NCBI GenBank assembly: GCA_963752935.1
Contig: CAVWAL010000003.1
Location: 80,209 to 144,208, forward strand
Length of the DNA stretch: 64,000 bases
Reading direction: 5' to 3'
From: RI-153 sp963752935
GTDB taxonomy: Bacteria; Chloroflexota; Anaerolineae; Caldilineales; Caldilineaceae
Shown: positions 12,001 through 18,525 of the stretch, one piece after another
How positions within the stretch are numbered: the stretch's first letter is position 1
Layout: the number at the start of each line of letters is the position of its first letter
Translations under genes and position numbers: made by a program
The notes under the pieces: model-generated
Database searches by the model: none
Told to the model about the DNA's origin: nothing
The model's input: the letters and a program-made list of their open reading frames with translations, nothing else

Positions 12001-14513
12001 CGCCTGCGTTGGTGGCCGACACAATCCTCGAACTGACCGGCGCCTACAGTGACAATGTTCCACTCCAGAGCGTCGAAGTCTGCCAGACAGACGGCGAGCG
12101 CTGCGAAAGGGCCGACTTGCGCCCGGCAGCGCTCGGCATCGCGCCGTCGGTGTACAGCTACAGCGATCAGCCATCCACACCGCTGACGATTGACGCCGAA
12201 ATCGAGGCCGCCACAGCTTGCCCGGCAGGCGCAGTGGGCCTGGTCCGCACAGTTGAGATTAACGACAACTTCACCGTCGCCGATGTCGAAATCGGGCTGC
12301 GCATCGCCCATCCTTACCGCAGCGATCTCACAGCCATCCTGGCGTCGCCCTCCGGCGCCCAGGTGACACTGTTCGGCTTCGACCGCAATGTGTCGGCCCA
12401 GAACGTCAATGCGCTCTTTGGCGATCTTGGCCTCGACCCGCTTTCGGTGGATTGGACGAATCACAGCATGACGGACAGCTATGCAGGCAACACCTATCAT
12501 CCGCAAGAGCGCTTGTCGATCTTTGCCGGCGAGAATGCAAACGGGGCGTGGCACCTAACCCTCTGCGATCAGTATCCCGGCAACGATACAGGCGAATTCC
12601 ATGAGGCCATCCTGCGCTTTGCAGCAGTCACGCCCGCGCAGACCTTCACCGGCATCTGGTCGTACCGGGCCGACGTGAGCGAGACCGACGGCGAGATCTA
12701 CAGTCGCCAGATCGTCGCCACCGATGAACACGGCCATCGCACCGAGTCGCCGCTGGTCATCGCCGTACAGGTTGACAATGTGGCGCCCGTCCTTGAAGTG
12801 ACACAGAGCATCACCCGCATGTTGATCAACACGTCGCAGACGGTGCTGACCGGTGCTACCCCGGATGGTGTCGGCGTCGATGGGATCTGGGTGGCTGTCA
12901 CCGATCCGCTGGGGCAGACGGCCACAGAATCGGTTGTCATCGATAATGGGTTTTTCGCACACAATCTGACACCGTCCCTCGGCGGCGAGTATCGTCTCGT
13001 CATCTATGCCGCGGACGCGGCGGGCAACCGCACATCGGCGGGTACGTTCACGGTCTCTGTCCTGCGTCCACCACTTATCAGCCAGACCGTCGAACCGGAA
13101 CAGAACGTTCAGGCAGGTGGGATGGTTACGTACACCGTGCAGGTGGTGAATGTCAACGCTGATGCAGCAGCCGAAAACATGCGCCTGCGCATGTCTGTGA
13201 GCGAGTGGCTGACACCGCTTGAGACGGAAGGTGCGGAAGTAGCGGGCGGCATGCTTGTCTGGCCTGCCGTCGATCTGGCGCCTGGCGCCGCCCTCACCCG
13301 CACTGTCCTTGCGCGGCTGACCGAAAACCTGATGATCACCGGCACCGTCACGGGGACATTGCCCATCACCGATTGGGTTAACTTGAGCGGCGCCGTCATC
13401 ACCAGCCAGGCGGTTGTGGAAACCGACAACCTGGCGGCGCAAGAATCACACGCAACCACTTTCACCGTCGAAGATGTGCAGGCGCAGACGTCCGCGGCCA
13501 AGGACGATGAGATCGGATCGGCGTCTGAATCAACCGTGGAAACCGGCCAGGACGAGGAAACCCAAAGCAGCCCGACCCGTGACGGCGTGCGCAGCGTCGC
13601 CTGGATGTCGGAGCGAAAGCTGCTCGCCTCCGGCTCACAGGACGGCGCTATCTTGATCTGGCAGCCGGAAATCGACATGGATGCCCCACTGCTCACGCTG
13701 ACGGGTCCTGGATCCCCTGCCGTCCACAGTGTCGCCTGGGCAACCGAAGGCTGGGGCCTGGCCACCGGCCTGGCGGACGGCACCGTGCAAATCTGGGATG
13801 TGCAGGCCGTCGAGAACAACGAGACAGCGGAACCGCTCTTGACGCTAGGTGAACCCGGCACTGTCGCCGTCAACAGCGTGATGTGGTCGCCGGAAAACAG
13901 CTTCCTGGCTGCCGGTACGGCAGACGGTGTGGCTATGGTATGGAATGTCGAGGCGGTGCTGAGTGGGCAGCCAGACGTGGGCCTGCTCAGTTTCGGTGAC
14001 GCCGGCACGGCTGCCATCAACAGCCTGCAATGGGCGTCCGATGAGGCATATCTGCTCACGGGCTCAGCCGATGGACATGTGACGATCTGGGATGTAGAAG
14101 CCGGCGAACCACTCCTGACCCTGGACGCGCCTGCGGCTGTCACCAGCCTGGCGTTCTTAGAGGAAATCGGTGTTGCGGCAGGCGTAGAAGGAGTGGGCAT
14201 TCTTGTGTGGCGCAATGTCGAGGAAGAACCGCAGTTGCTGCAAGGGTCTACAGGCAGCGTCAACAGCGTGGTGTGGGCTTCAGACAGCATACTCGTATCC
14301 GGTGCGGATGACGGCAGTGTGTTGGCCTGGAGTGGCGAAACCGGCGAACGAGTATTGTCCTTGCAAGAGCCAGGGCCTGCCGTCAACAGCGTCGCACTAC
14401 CGAGCGACGCCAGTGTGATTGCTGTGGGCCTGGCAGACAACAGTGTACGTATCCTGGTAGAGGAGGACTTTGTTCTAGTCCAGCCAGAACCTGGCGCAGC
14501 AGAATCAGATTAG
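1..14513 (+). CDS. Giant multidomain exported LamG/P-domain/WD40 protein (5' end outside window)
   Basis: The frame is open to the window edge, so the N-terminus is missing; the first in-window GTG (base 24) is probably internal. More than 4,830 residues are visible. Hydrophobic stretches lie at about bases 160-410. Then come calcium-binding thrombospondin type-3 repeats with DxDGDG motifs (about 1,234-1,480). About eight LamG/concanavalin-like domains follow (about 1,710-2,310, 2,660-3,640, 3,680-4,290, 4,300-4,930, 5,800-6,480, 6,590-7,260, 7,270-8,000, 8,640-9,280), with Ig-like modules between them. A proprotein-convertase P-domain lies at about 12,210-12,640, a DUF11-like repeat at about 13,080-13,400, and seven WD40 repeats at 13,580-14,470. 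LamG modules usually bind glycans or proteins, so a cell-surface or secreted adhesion role is inferred; no catalytic domain was recognised. No sorting signal is visible at the C-terminus. Confidence 0.85.
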   Translation, partial: TVSTAIDVAMPALGVIAGTLTLATEANNVFSAVKGAGGLVNAIKTAQPLSRAAKIAVVAGLVLAIGISVGIFVTQWIAGAFSITDLGFSTALSGVIAAIIVAVILLAIAAIPIVGPIIVAVIALIDAVIAAACAITKAAGFDLEAATTLEIPRTGGAKLSLCAGITGLATEAVRFFIFSQTILVGNMQAQDRLTTSNFALNFQNAEAGFQVGNSLNPTVRVDDKITLPDQPFDWKSLAYFWQFNWDNLDETTHRYDLTTEKNDRDVSTGQMEGDWRELNADGSLTASHRSPGIQYDDPLVMEPVTAKLIADQSRVSLDTPGINVSVPLYLREAYANPAQECWVIPVIPPLPVLPGIPVCIIRSDKGTNHIDLQLSYDIFPATLDAFYAPASIGDGVSLAWGQDGDLTFPVMRDFDGDGLLSSAVGGNDTDDRFWDSDGDGLSDLFETQQGTRPGTADSDQDGLTDRVELLVGSDPLASDSDGDGLLDGEEVFHEDADGNWVGGWEFVYDIVGGAPQSTWVTSDPLSWNGDRDTFTDYQESLYGLHPRVVSDPTILKLKSALAELGAPATLLRFDERAGATVFADSSGKGNSAACSGNTCPQAGHEGRFTNGLVFDGVDDVIEMAEAVPLGDGSFTVALWARRNEIDRTDLLFGSRDTARNEQMWLGFGATNQFACGFTADSVLRSQAIPDTTWHHWACTYDFTRPIVAGDFGTVTATLYLDGEAVDTHTFPRTLGYLGSGDWQIGGSYDFSGTYNSFSGALDELVVAPVALNQRQIRLLMQGQYNAGGDRLLVAPGDGLSYEAELQNNLLGRTLTGLLSVDAPTGWQNNDDLTTYQLAPTQQQTQPGLLTVGDDTASGAYSVTVTAGAAASKTDTPQATTSASSDVRFSFDNAQSRLAYASGRQATARAGSPATTSGVGVGDALRLDGSTLFEVANDNVFDVSNTAFTYSVWVKPDAGAGSTRAIFGQPPAGRDWRYNNAGVFLRVQNDKDLIFGWGDTWDTDPIPNALTPGAWNHVVVTFDRSTLNVYVNGVQKDFFTPGSSPGARSILAIGDDNYCGQFELKNVHTKSEGDPGEPSAEYVYRFQDDLGNKDTLVEDTDADSGEWEPGDGPSNSEWFTDKQRTFCFSGARVYVYEDDPASDDDMSPDVRFDTATAQKVGYNNTNYASFWSPDIKGDGTVEFYYEIRNPVLPFNGSIDDLRLYRRSLSEEEVQQLHEAASVPYHYTLDDPPGSGLDGVFAPGFNFTNEGAVADTSVQGTCAGSCPTSGLPGRVNRAVSFGDIASDGMQIAQGIRIQNLSLPQAAPGFSLWVKPQKAGVFLSIYKDQNTLIGSLFYSPENRFCLSDPSNAGAPSCSANTYSVGEWAHTLVNFSGNTMTLHLNNNEQVTYQKNGSAWPGAGTYSVSLAGTSFMGLLDDLRIPYNGGDVAAMMATAPLVSLHLDEENVGAALWQNDGGVDATCSDDSCPDAGRRGKVSQAAGFDGVNDGLLIPDSPWLDLDNFTLAAWVSPASSPKGNIWETIIAKSDRDFRNYALYMNSDRQIVATRNCEGGSLIQVASNFRLPPDQFTHVAATYDGEYMALYINGVFEKNVQLASSQSCHNDAPLTVGRPAEANSSFYQNFSGLLDEVLVYADALWDYQVADLYNTQANWIEEKNKHEVFVDADAPSSTLTETLPQETNYYANVDVQLGVRANDTGSDITLVELGVSFNGGAVNWIAAQPCQDAADDDSPAWCPWFMPSQWGGEGRYTLQTRATDAVGHRESPSAAYTILVDATGPSVSLNQADGALQSLVAHPQIETAQILRLDGAATDPAIGADTGSGVRQVWVTLRNEDGDAIGDAPYAATVDGTAWTLAYPFRQAQVAGRYTVDVWGEDAQGNRTDLPRRVLFIDGAAPTMTLDEAASGVPTSQDTFRFITETTVFQGWLGDQPLPVGVRYAYLFETPPSVTESGRTTFDNLVSTSGSQSAAWCSDNGCPTVSADGRGLSFDSLYDFLTLPTDAVATDDLTFGAWVYLPGPTPGQSGPLLYAGKDWEHYFYFAAAGTFGRPEFFITEDGGQNYQSLRTQTALPTDQWTHLVLTLADGVARIYVNGVEQQGSVWINGVDQGNNRITIEPKTVTGEDNWIGRPKATHSDGYFEGFNGAADQVVIYHHALNGNEIRLLSTVTQAGVASGAVSFTPLWAVEQSGVASPYFSQQLPNQTLYLPLNEVSHPISATTTIYRNLVEDKEDGATCTGDHCPHPSGNSPVGAAVTFDGQDDYVILPTEVAQSEDMTFAAWIYWRGGRGWQRIFDLSRTNNNGTDITNFELMTSLPLQGPAAGWVKLAAQSENTSLAGESVGTETVMPVDRWVHLAVTLEGDTARIYLDGVEMATGGITVNPNQVAGENPLLGAGRLPSSITDPFNGAMSDVRFFSKALSVWDIKALRLGNRALLALPLDERLAVDGEQLSDNSDWNWPAFLHSGAEDTGNKAVPGHHGASALTFDGVDDYVQLAAEMGNSLTGNNAAFTFASWVYWRGGAVDEYNMLPPQSVFSLGEDVAASADLAITNSGLSFSVGSGGGDDPFSSRDSMETNTPLPTDQWVHVAVTVAPEAADYEPSSIFGVTGRSVGRIYVNGVEQSTASLTYAPGSVAAMTNNFLGRSQEEGFQHFNGSLDDVRIYPRALNVAEINDLVRAVGHPVSLAANNAWTLAAPTGLEGIYRLDLTAIDQGGQIGYNPTQPPLNQTIDTLPPRVKLTSQTIDQGMRTKYVFQASDLFLSDVGIVTPCGTEGQVEKTFRLGSQAQNKKQLTGVTVSCALVELPAIQTASICDAAGNCATAEMTYLPADYAAQSAAPAALEEATIAVSPAERTSSLQFVSYAPAATMNDPATQETPIAQDNDVDLDSGLILHWDFEDGPGNCTVQDRSPTALDGTLNNMDCIEAWQTDVPAGSGQRYSIYFGGVESNDYVTSSTSAVLPTGNAPRSLCVWAKSSDGAVNGWAEHMVNYGSAVSGQAFGAMIYTGNTWYAYTHSTDVNTQIEADSEWRHHCVVYDGAILSYYLDGAPVATADVVLDTAPDTTLVVGARPDLVPNTSFDGWIDEVRLYDRALSEAEIESLYAPTTQSDATYPPNTFRFIDLPDVLSNLDTPTAVHFVAAPWNGLTALAVDVNGEALFSETYAGDGLSQQQVRVDWLPPAEGVYHVSATATDALSGTVTVSRTVFVDATPPTSVTASDSLTTSTYVWGSGVTLHGEIRDATGVISATAALEVNGTRTDLALELIPNTAPVGYLRGNPVYASTPWRAVWHASAADSPTDYTVGTLDVTVYDALQTPTTIQHPVTFDFQAPHPGEPIILINGESAVANHIYSTAAVDLSVAISPTVDANGVDLWYGWSTSITTPVDALSLAAAPDAGIQFEQRIELSAADGAQMLFFHLVAADGSGNSYRQVFGPYVVDAPGMPDFVHMPQIHGTQFAAPNRAWRNNGCTLLGTDSRMDPAQSLYLTWDDSLLHVLWTGADWETDGDLFVYLDTLPGQGSMAAYNPYPSTAQSSVLLLPTGADVDNPAAGAMQADYALWVVDGERAHLLHWDGEGWVDEGLLHELGGAYAFSHEPDARYTDLVIPFTLIGDPTAALDLVAFAVDAEEGPSQGLRLWSVLPYANPVDSAWVVSNAPDAEQPHRMMLTDRYAIPLAAGTCFQPEANLAFSLSSQGDGFSYDPTEDATRLLLAEAGMNTTQRDLLFAPYDAVYQSWLADEYCPSNPSFAGCIAQTKRPLSLSALAVFEGNGLADSRHRPLPPGAAVTYTLRFLNPTAEPINLPAYLYSNGALDNPQAGVTFQDVSWVDGCPGWLDLNLPPGSGTLPLTGIVGDDGVTGVTLDIDPSYQRDGCALSGDANANPAHRLSVEYTPDDGAPGYIAIDPDFNASGAISATVRGVVRDLSAVPAVEIEANGSSFTCIDDTPLDGQWACDWDVVATNGGEVPAHGAVFTVRARAVDIFGHQSDWSAPRQVIIDGDAPQLSLSGPIANFEAQEGVAPALVADTILELTGAYSDNVPLQSVEVCQTDGERCERADLRPAALGIAPSVYSYSDQPSTPLTIDAEIEAATACPAGAVGLVRTVEINDNFTVADVEIGLRIAHPYRSDLTAILASPSGAQVTLFGFDRNVSAQNVNALFGDLGLDPLSVDWTNHSMTDSYAGNTYHPQERLSIFAGENANGAWHLTLCDQYPGNDTGEFHEAILRFAAVTPAQTFTGIWSYRADVSETDGEIYSRQIVATDEHGHRTESPLVIAVQVDNVAPVLEVTQSITRMLINTSQTVLTGATPDGVGVDGIWVAVTDPLGQTATESVVIDNGFFAHNLTPSLGGEYRLVIYAADAAGNRTSAGTFTVSVLRPPLISQTVEPEQNVQAGGMVTYTVQVVNVNADAAAENMRLRMSVSEWLTPLETEGAEVAGGMLVWPAVDLAPGAALTRTVLARLTENLMITGTVTGTLPITDWVNLSGAVITSQAVVETDNLAAQESHATTFTVEDVQAQTSAAKDDEIGSASESTVETGQDEETQSSPTRDGVRSVAWMSERKLLASGSQDGAILIWQPEIDMDAPLLTLTGPGSPAVHSVAWATEGWGLATGLADGTVQIWDVQAVENNETAEPLLTLGEPGTVAVNSVMWSPENSFLAAGTADGVAMVWNVEAVLSGQPDVGLLSFGDAGTAAINSLQWASDEAYLLTGSADGHVTIWDVEAGEPLLTLDAPAAVTSLAFLEEIGVAAGVEGVGILVWRNVEEEPQLLQGSTGSVNSVVWASDSILVSGADDGSVLAWSGETGERVLSLQEPGPAVNSVALPSDASVIAVGLADNSVRILVEEDFVLVQPEPGAAESD

Positions 14514-14541
14514 GTTGCTTTCCTGAAAACCCTTGCGGGAA

Positions 14542-14598
14542 GGGGTACGACGGCATCAATTTGCATTGCGTATCCGTTTCGTTCTGCCGCCGTACCCC
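14542..14598. terminator. Inverted repeat after the giant gene, possible terminator
   Basis: Two 14-base arms (14542-14555 and 14585-14598) pair with one mismatch around a 29-base loop. The repeat lies 28 bases after the giant gene's stop codon and just beyond the end of the convergent MBL remnant. No T-run follows on the plus strand, so Rho-independent termination is uncertain. Confidence 0.4.
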
Positions 14599-14608
14599 AA
14601 CGAGCAAA

Positions 14609-14970
14609 TCACTAATTCCAGTGAGGGTGCGAGATGGCGATGGCGCGGATGCCGCCCAATGCCTTCACGACGGCAATGGTTGTCTCGTCGAGCAGGCTGA
14701 CGCAGTTCCACTGCACGAAGCCGTCGTCGCTTTGCACCAACAACGCCCGTTGGCCAATGGCGAAGGAGGGTTGGGTGCCAATGCCGACAAGCTGTAGTTC
14801 CGGCCGCCGGACTTCGTTGCGATGATTCGAGCAAGGGAATCGAGCGTTGACCACTATCCGCCGCCCCAACCAATGTACTGGCGTTCGTCCTCACAGATGG
14901 GGCAGCGGGCAGGCGGTGCTGCGCTCTCGCTGAATTGGGTACCGCAGGTCTGGCAGATGTAATGGAGCAT
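14609..14970 (-). pseudogene. MBL-fold metallo-hydrolase remnant with N-terminal zinc ribbon
   Basis: An ATG at 14970 with a GGAG ribosome site starts a 38-residue frame carrying two CxxC knuckles (CQTCG and CPICE), typical of a zinc-ribbon N-terminus on some metallo-beta-lactamase-fold hydrolases. An in-frame TAG at 14854-14856 ends it where a Gln is expected. The similarity continues past the stop and then shifts frame near 14825-14840. It resumes as the family's 'GIGTQPSFAIGQRALL...ISHPH' region and stops at 14609, before the rest of the metal-binding fold. A nonsense mutation, a frameshift and a truncation together indicate a dead gene. It lies directly downstream of the small gene at 14981-15199 and was probably cotranscribed with it. 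The family assignment rests on motif memory only. Confidence 0.65.
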
Positions 14971-14980
14971 CTGGGTTCTC

Positions 14981-15199
14981 CTATGGAATCTCTTCGCCCT
15001 CGTGCTCAACTTGGACCAACAACAGGGTCAAGCGCAGATTACGAATCTTGGCCAGGACGCCGTGTAGTTCGGTTTGGTCGCGTACAGCACCGGTCAATTG
15101 TGTGTGGCCAACAGAATTGATCTGAACTTGCCATCCCTCAAACCAATCCGACCACGCTTCAGATAGTTCTTCCTGCACATCGATACGGTAGCGAAACAT
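14981..15199 (-). CDS. Small conserved hypothetical protein (72 aa)
   Basis: The ATG at 15199 is chosen because a GGAG lies about 10 bases upstream; an in-frame TTG sits one codon earlier. The sequence has no signal peptide or membrane segment. It alternates charged and hydrophobic residues, with a pattern ending 'LHGVLAKIRNLRLTLLLVQ' that I recall from short Chloroflexi proteins of unknown function. The stop is 10 bases before the MBL remnant's start, suggesting one transcript. Function unknown. Confidence 0.6.
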   Translation of the reverse strand: MFRYRIDVQEELSEAWSDWFEGWQVQINSVGHTQLTGAVRDQTELHGVLAKIRNLRLTLLLVQVEHEGEEIP

Positions 15200-15260
15200 C
15201 AAAAGGTATCTCCCAACCCCAAACCCAAATCAGGCGCAGACCGTCATACACCAACGAGCA

Positions 15261-15278
15261 TACCCGAAGACTCGGGTA
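15261..15278. promoter_or_regulatory. Palindrome 1 upstream of the LuxR gene, candidate operator
   Basis: TACCCGA-N4-TCGGGTA, with perfect 7-base arms. It is one of three related TACCC/GGGTA palindromes flanking the LuxR-family gene (others at 15286-15301 and 18066-18081). The role as regulator-binding site is inferred from placement and recurrence. Confidence 0.5.
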
Positions 15279-15285
15279 GCAGGCA

Positions 15286-15301
15286 TTACCCGAACGGGTA
15301 A
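15286..15301. promoter_or_regulatory. Palindrome 2 upstream of the LuxR gene, candidate operator
   Basis: TTACCCG-N2-CGGGTAA, with perfect 7-base arms. It lies 7 bases after palindrome 1 and 78 bases before the chosen LuxR start codon. The close pair would suit cooperative binding by a LuxR/MalT-type protein. Confidence 0.5.
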
Positions 15302-15379
15302 AATTGCTGGGTGGAAATCGACGTTTGCCGTTATAATGTAAGCGGCTACATCGGCAACCATATCAGGAGCGCACCCCAC

Positions 15380-18049
15380 ATGCCCGATCGGTTGATTGCC
15401 ACCAAACTTTACTTGCCCGAGGCTGGGCAGGATCACATTGTCCGTCCGCGCCTGATCCAGCAAATTCAGGACGGGTTGACCGGCAAACTGACACTGATCG
15501 CAGCGCCCGCCGGCTCCGGCAAGACCAGTGTGATTGCCGACTGGGCAGCCACGCTGACGGGCGAGACGCGCCTGGCCTGGGTGACCCTCGATGTCGACGA
15601 CAACGATCCGGCACGCTTCGTCCGCTATCTGCTCAACGCTGTGCAGCGTGCCCTGCCTGCCTGTACGCTTCCGGTGGACGGAATCACCTCCGTCGGCCCG
15701 GCGCAGATCAAGGGCATCCTCACCGATCTGCTCAACCAGATTGCAGAAATTCCGCAGCGTCTCGTCATCGCGCTGGACGACTACCACCAAATCGAGAATG
15801 TAGACATCCACCAGGCAATTAGCTTCCTGTTGGATTACATGCCACCCAATCTGCACCTGATGTTGACCACGCGCAACGATCCGCCCTTGCCGCTGGCGCG
15901 CCTGCGCACCCGCCGCCAATTGACGGAAATCCGCAGCGCGGATCTCCGCTTCTCCGAAGCCGAAGTGGCGCAACTGCTCAACGATGTGTTGGGCTTCGAT
16001 CTTTCCGCTGAGCGTATCGCCACCGTTGAACGGCGGACGGAAGGCTGGATTGCCGGTATTCAGTTGGCCGCACTGTCTATGCGTACAAAACAAGACAAAA
16101 GCGCCTTCATCCAGGCATTTGCCGGTAGTAATCGCTACGTGATGGAATACTTGATCGAGGAAGTCCTTGCCCAGCAGAGCGCAGAAATGCAGCACTTCCT
16201 GCTCTACACGTCGGTCCTCGACCGCTTCACGGCCCAACTGTGTGATTTCGTGCTTGACAATGGTGCCTATCTCCAACCACCTGTCGCCAGTCCTACTCAA
16301 TCTCTCCTGGCAGAAATTGAACGTCGTCATCTCTTCCTGATTTCGCTGGACGACCAGGGCATCTGGTACCGCTACCACCACCTCTTTGCCGATCTCTTGC
16401 GTTTCCAGCTCAAGCGGGAATCGCCCGATGCCGCCGCTGATCTCATGTGCCGGGCAAGTGCATGGTGCGAGCAGGAAGGTCTGTTTTCGGAGGCGATTCA
16501 CTATGCCATCACCGCCCAGAGTTGGCAGACGGCGGCCCGGCTCATCGAACGGCACAGCGACTACTTCTGGTTTCGCGGAGAGCTGAAGCGACTACTCCAG
16601 TGGTCGAATCAGCTTCCAGCCGAGGTGGTGGCGGCATCGAGCGGGTTGTGCATCCTCAAAGCGTGGACCATGTTGCCCGCCGGGGAAGTCCACGACATGG
16701 AACACTACCTGCAACTTGCCGAAAACGCGTTGCCGGCATCTGAAGATCCTGAGCGTTGGCGTGGGCGTATCCTGAGTCTACGCGCCTTCGTGGCGCGCAT
16801 CCTGCACGGAGGGGAAGTTGGCCACAGCGAAACCCTGGCGGCCCGCGCCCACCTGGCACCGGATGATCTGGTCTGGCAGGCATTTACGACCATGAACTTG
16901 ACGTCCTCAGCCATGATCCGCGGGGATGTGCCGGCCCTGATGCACTACAACGACGAAACCATCGCACTGGCGCAGCGTTCCGGCGATTCTCATACACTGA
17001 TTACCTCCTGCGCCTTCCGCGCCCAGATTGAGTTGGATCAGGGTTCTTTGCAGGCAGCAGAAGCTTACCTGAAACGCATTGAACAGGCGTTGCAGCGTTC
17101 GCACGGGCAGTGGTCTCCACTGCGCGGATTCGCCGACGTCATCGCCGGGCGCATCGCCTACGAGCGTAATGATCTGGAAGCGGCACAGTTACACTTTGCC
17201 AATGGCCTTGCCCGCGGCCAGGAAGGTGACGTAGCCGATATCATTATTGACGGCTTGATCTGGTCCGCCTACGTGCATCAGATGTGCGGACAGTTTGAAC
17301 GGGCGCAGCATTGTCTGGATACGCTGCATGAGACGGCAACGGCGATCAAGATTGCCTGGGCGTATCGCACCGCCGACGCCTGTCAAGCGCGTCTTGACCT
17401 GGCGACAGGCAACACGGCACGGGTAGCAGCCTGGATGAAGCGCCATGCCGAATCGATCCAGGTTGAACCCGTTGTGCTGCACTGGTGGTTTCAGATCGAG
17501 CAGTTTGTGCTGGTGCGCGCCTGCATGGCCGTCGGCGACTGGCATACCGCCCAGTCTCAGCTTGCGCGCTTGATTTCCTTTGCCTCGACACATCGCCAGT
17601 TGGCCCGCCTGGCCGAGCTTTACATCCTGCAAGCGCGGCTCTGTCTTGAGCAGGGTGACCATGTCGAGGCGCGCCAATACCTGCTCCAGGCAGTCAACCT
17701 GGCCGCGCCGGGCGGCTACCTGCGCATCTTCTTGAATGATTTGGCTGTGCTGCGCCCCCTCCTCCAACAGATCGAGCATCCTTTTGCCGCAGAGATCTTC
17801 CAGCAAGAGAGAGTCCCCGCGCCGTCCCCTCGCACCGATCATCCCGCACTGCTCGATCCGCTCAACGAACGCGAACTGGAAATCCTCAAACGCCTGCCCG
17901 AAGGCTTGTCCGATCAGGCGATGGCCGCGCAAATGTTTGTCTCTGTGAACACCGTCAAGTGGTACTTGAAGGAAATTTACAGCAAATTGGGTGTCGGCAA
18001 TCGCACCCAGGCCATCGAACGGGCACGCGCACTGAACCTCATCGACTAG
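15380..18049 (+). CDS. MalT-like LuxR-family transcriptional regulator
   Basis: An 889-aa signal-transduction ATPase/transcription activator of the large LAL/MalT type. The P-loop is APAGSGKTS at residues 42-50. An NB-ARC-like ATPase region and a long helical TPR-like sensor region follow. A C-terminal LuxR helix-turn-helix (about residues 825-889) begins LNERELEILKRL and contains VSVNTVKWYLKEIY. Length is normal for the family (about 850-950 aa). The ATG at 15380 has AGGAG about 10 bases upstream; an upstream in-frame GTG at 15311 lacks one. The gene sits between palindromes that may be its own sites, and three small membrane-protein genes follow on the same strand, the likely regulon. The inducer is unknown. 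Confidence 0.92.
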   Translation: MPDRLIATKLYLPEAGQDHIVRPRLIQQIQDGLTGKLTLIAAPAGSGKTSVIADWAATLTGETRLAWVTLDVDDNDPARFVRYLLNAVQRALPACTLPVDGITSVGPAQIKGILTDLLNQIAEIPQRLVIALDDYHQIENVDIHQAISFLLDYMPPNLHLMLTTRNDPPLPLARLRTRRQLTEIRSADLRFSEAEVAQLLNDVLGFDLSAERIATVERRTEGWIAGIQLAALSMRTKQDKSAFIQAFAGSNRYVMEYLIEEVLAQQSAEMQHFLLYTSVLDRFTAQLCDFVLDNGAYLQPPVASPTQSLLAEIERRHLFLISLDDQGIWYRYHHLFADLLRFQLKRESPDAAADLMCRASAWCEQEGLFSEAIHYAITAQSWQTAARLIERHSDYFWFRGELKRLLQWSNQLPAEVVAASSGLCILKAWTMLPAGEVHDMEHYLQLAENALPASEDPERWRGRILSLRAFVARILHGGEVGHSETLAARAHLAPDDLVWQAFTTMNLTSSAMIRGDVPALMHYNDETIALAQRSGDSHTLITSCAFRAQIELDQGSLQAAEAYLKRIEQALQRSHGQWSPLRGFADVIAGRIAYERNDLEAAQLHFANGLARGQEGDVADIIIDGLIWSAYVHQMCGQFERAQHCLDTLHETATAIKIAWAYRTADACQARLDLATGNTARVAAWMKRHAESIQVEPVVLHWWFQIEQFVLVRACMAVGDWHTAQSQLARLISFASTHRQLARLAELYILQARLCLEQGDHVEARQYLLQAVNLAAPGGYLRIFLNDLAVLRPLLQQIEHPFAAEIFQQERVPAPSPRTDHPALLDPLNERELEILKRLPEGLSDQAMAAQMFVSVNTVKWYLKEIYSKLGVGNRTQAIERARALNLID

Positions 18050-18065
18050 GATCTACCCACCCTTT

Positions 18066-18081
18066 CTACCCAAACGGGTAG
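18066..18081. promoter_or_regulatory. Palindrome 3 between luxR and the membrane-protein genes, candidate operator
   Basis: CTACCC-N4-GGGTAG, related to the two palindromes upstream of the LuxR gene. It lies 95 bases before the YrdB start, a good position for activator control of the three-gene membrane cluster. Confidence 0.5.
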
Positions 18082-18160
18082 AGCCATGGGCCGCTGGTCA
18101 CGCTAAAGTGTGTCCATTGACTTTGTCATGCCACTGATTTCGGCAAGAGGAGAAAAACAG

Positions 18161-18490
18161 ATGACGATGATCAATTTAGGACTCCGCTTTGCCCTTGAGT
18201 TGACCTTGTTGGGTGCGCTGGGATACTGGGGATTTCAGAGCAATGGCGGTGTCTTGCGTTGGCTGCTGGGGATCGGAGCGCCGCTGGTGGCAGCGATTGC
18301 CTGGGGTGTGTGGGTTGCACCGGCGTCATCGAACCGGCTTGCAGATCCGCTGCGGCTGGTGGTGGAAATCACGCTGTTTGGCGCAGGTGTGCTGGCCCTG
18401 TGGATGGCACAACAGCGTGGCGCTGCCATTGCCTTCGGCGTGGTAGTCCTTATGAATCTAGTGCTGCTCACCTTCTGGCAGCAACGATAG
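18161..18490 (+). CDS. YrdB/DUF2568-family small membrane protein
   Basis: A 109-aa protein with about four hydrophobic helices, opening with a MTMINLGLRFALEL-type start and a GALGYWGF motif typical of the YrdB (DUF2568) family, whose function is unknown. The ATG at 18161 follows an AGAGGAG site; the longer frame from 18110 lacks one. It is the first of three same-strand membrane-protein genes behind the LuxR regulator. Confidence 0.75.
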   Translation: MTMINLGLRFALELTLLGALGYWGFQSNGGVLRWLLGIGAPLVAAIAWGVWVAPASSNRLADPLRLVVEITLFGAGVLALWMAQQRGAAIAFGVVVLMNLVLLTFWQQR

Positions 18491-18525
18491 CCGTCTCTTA
18501 AACCTACCTGAATCTGGAGTCAAAC

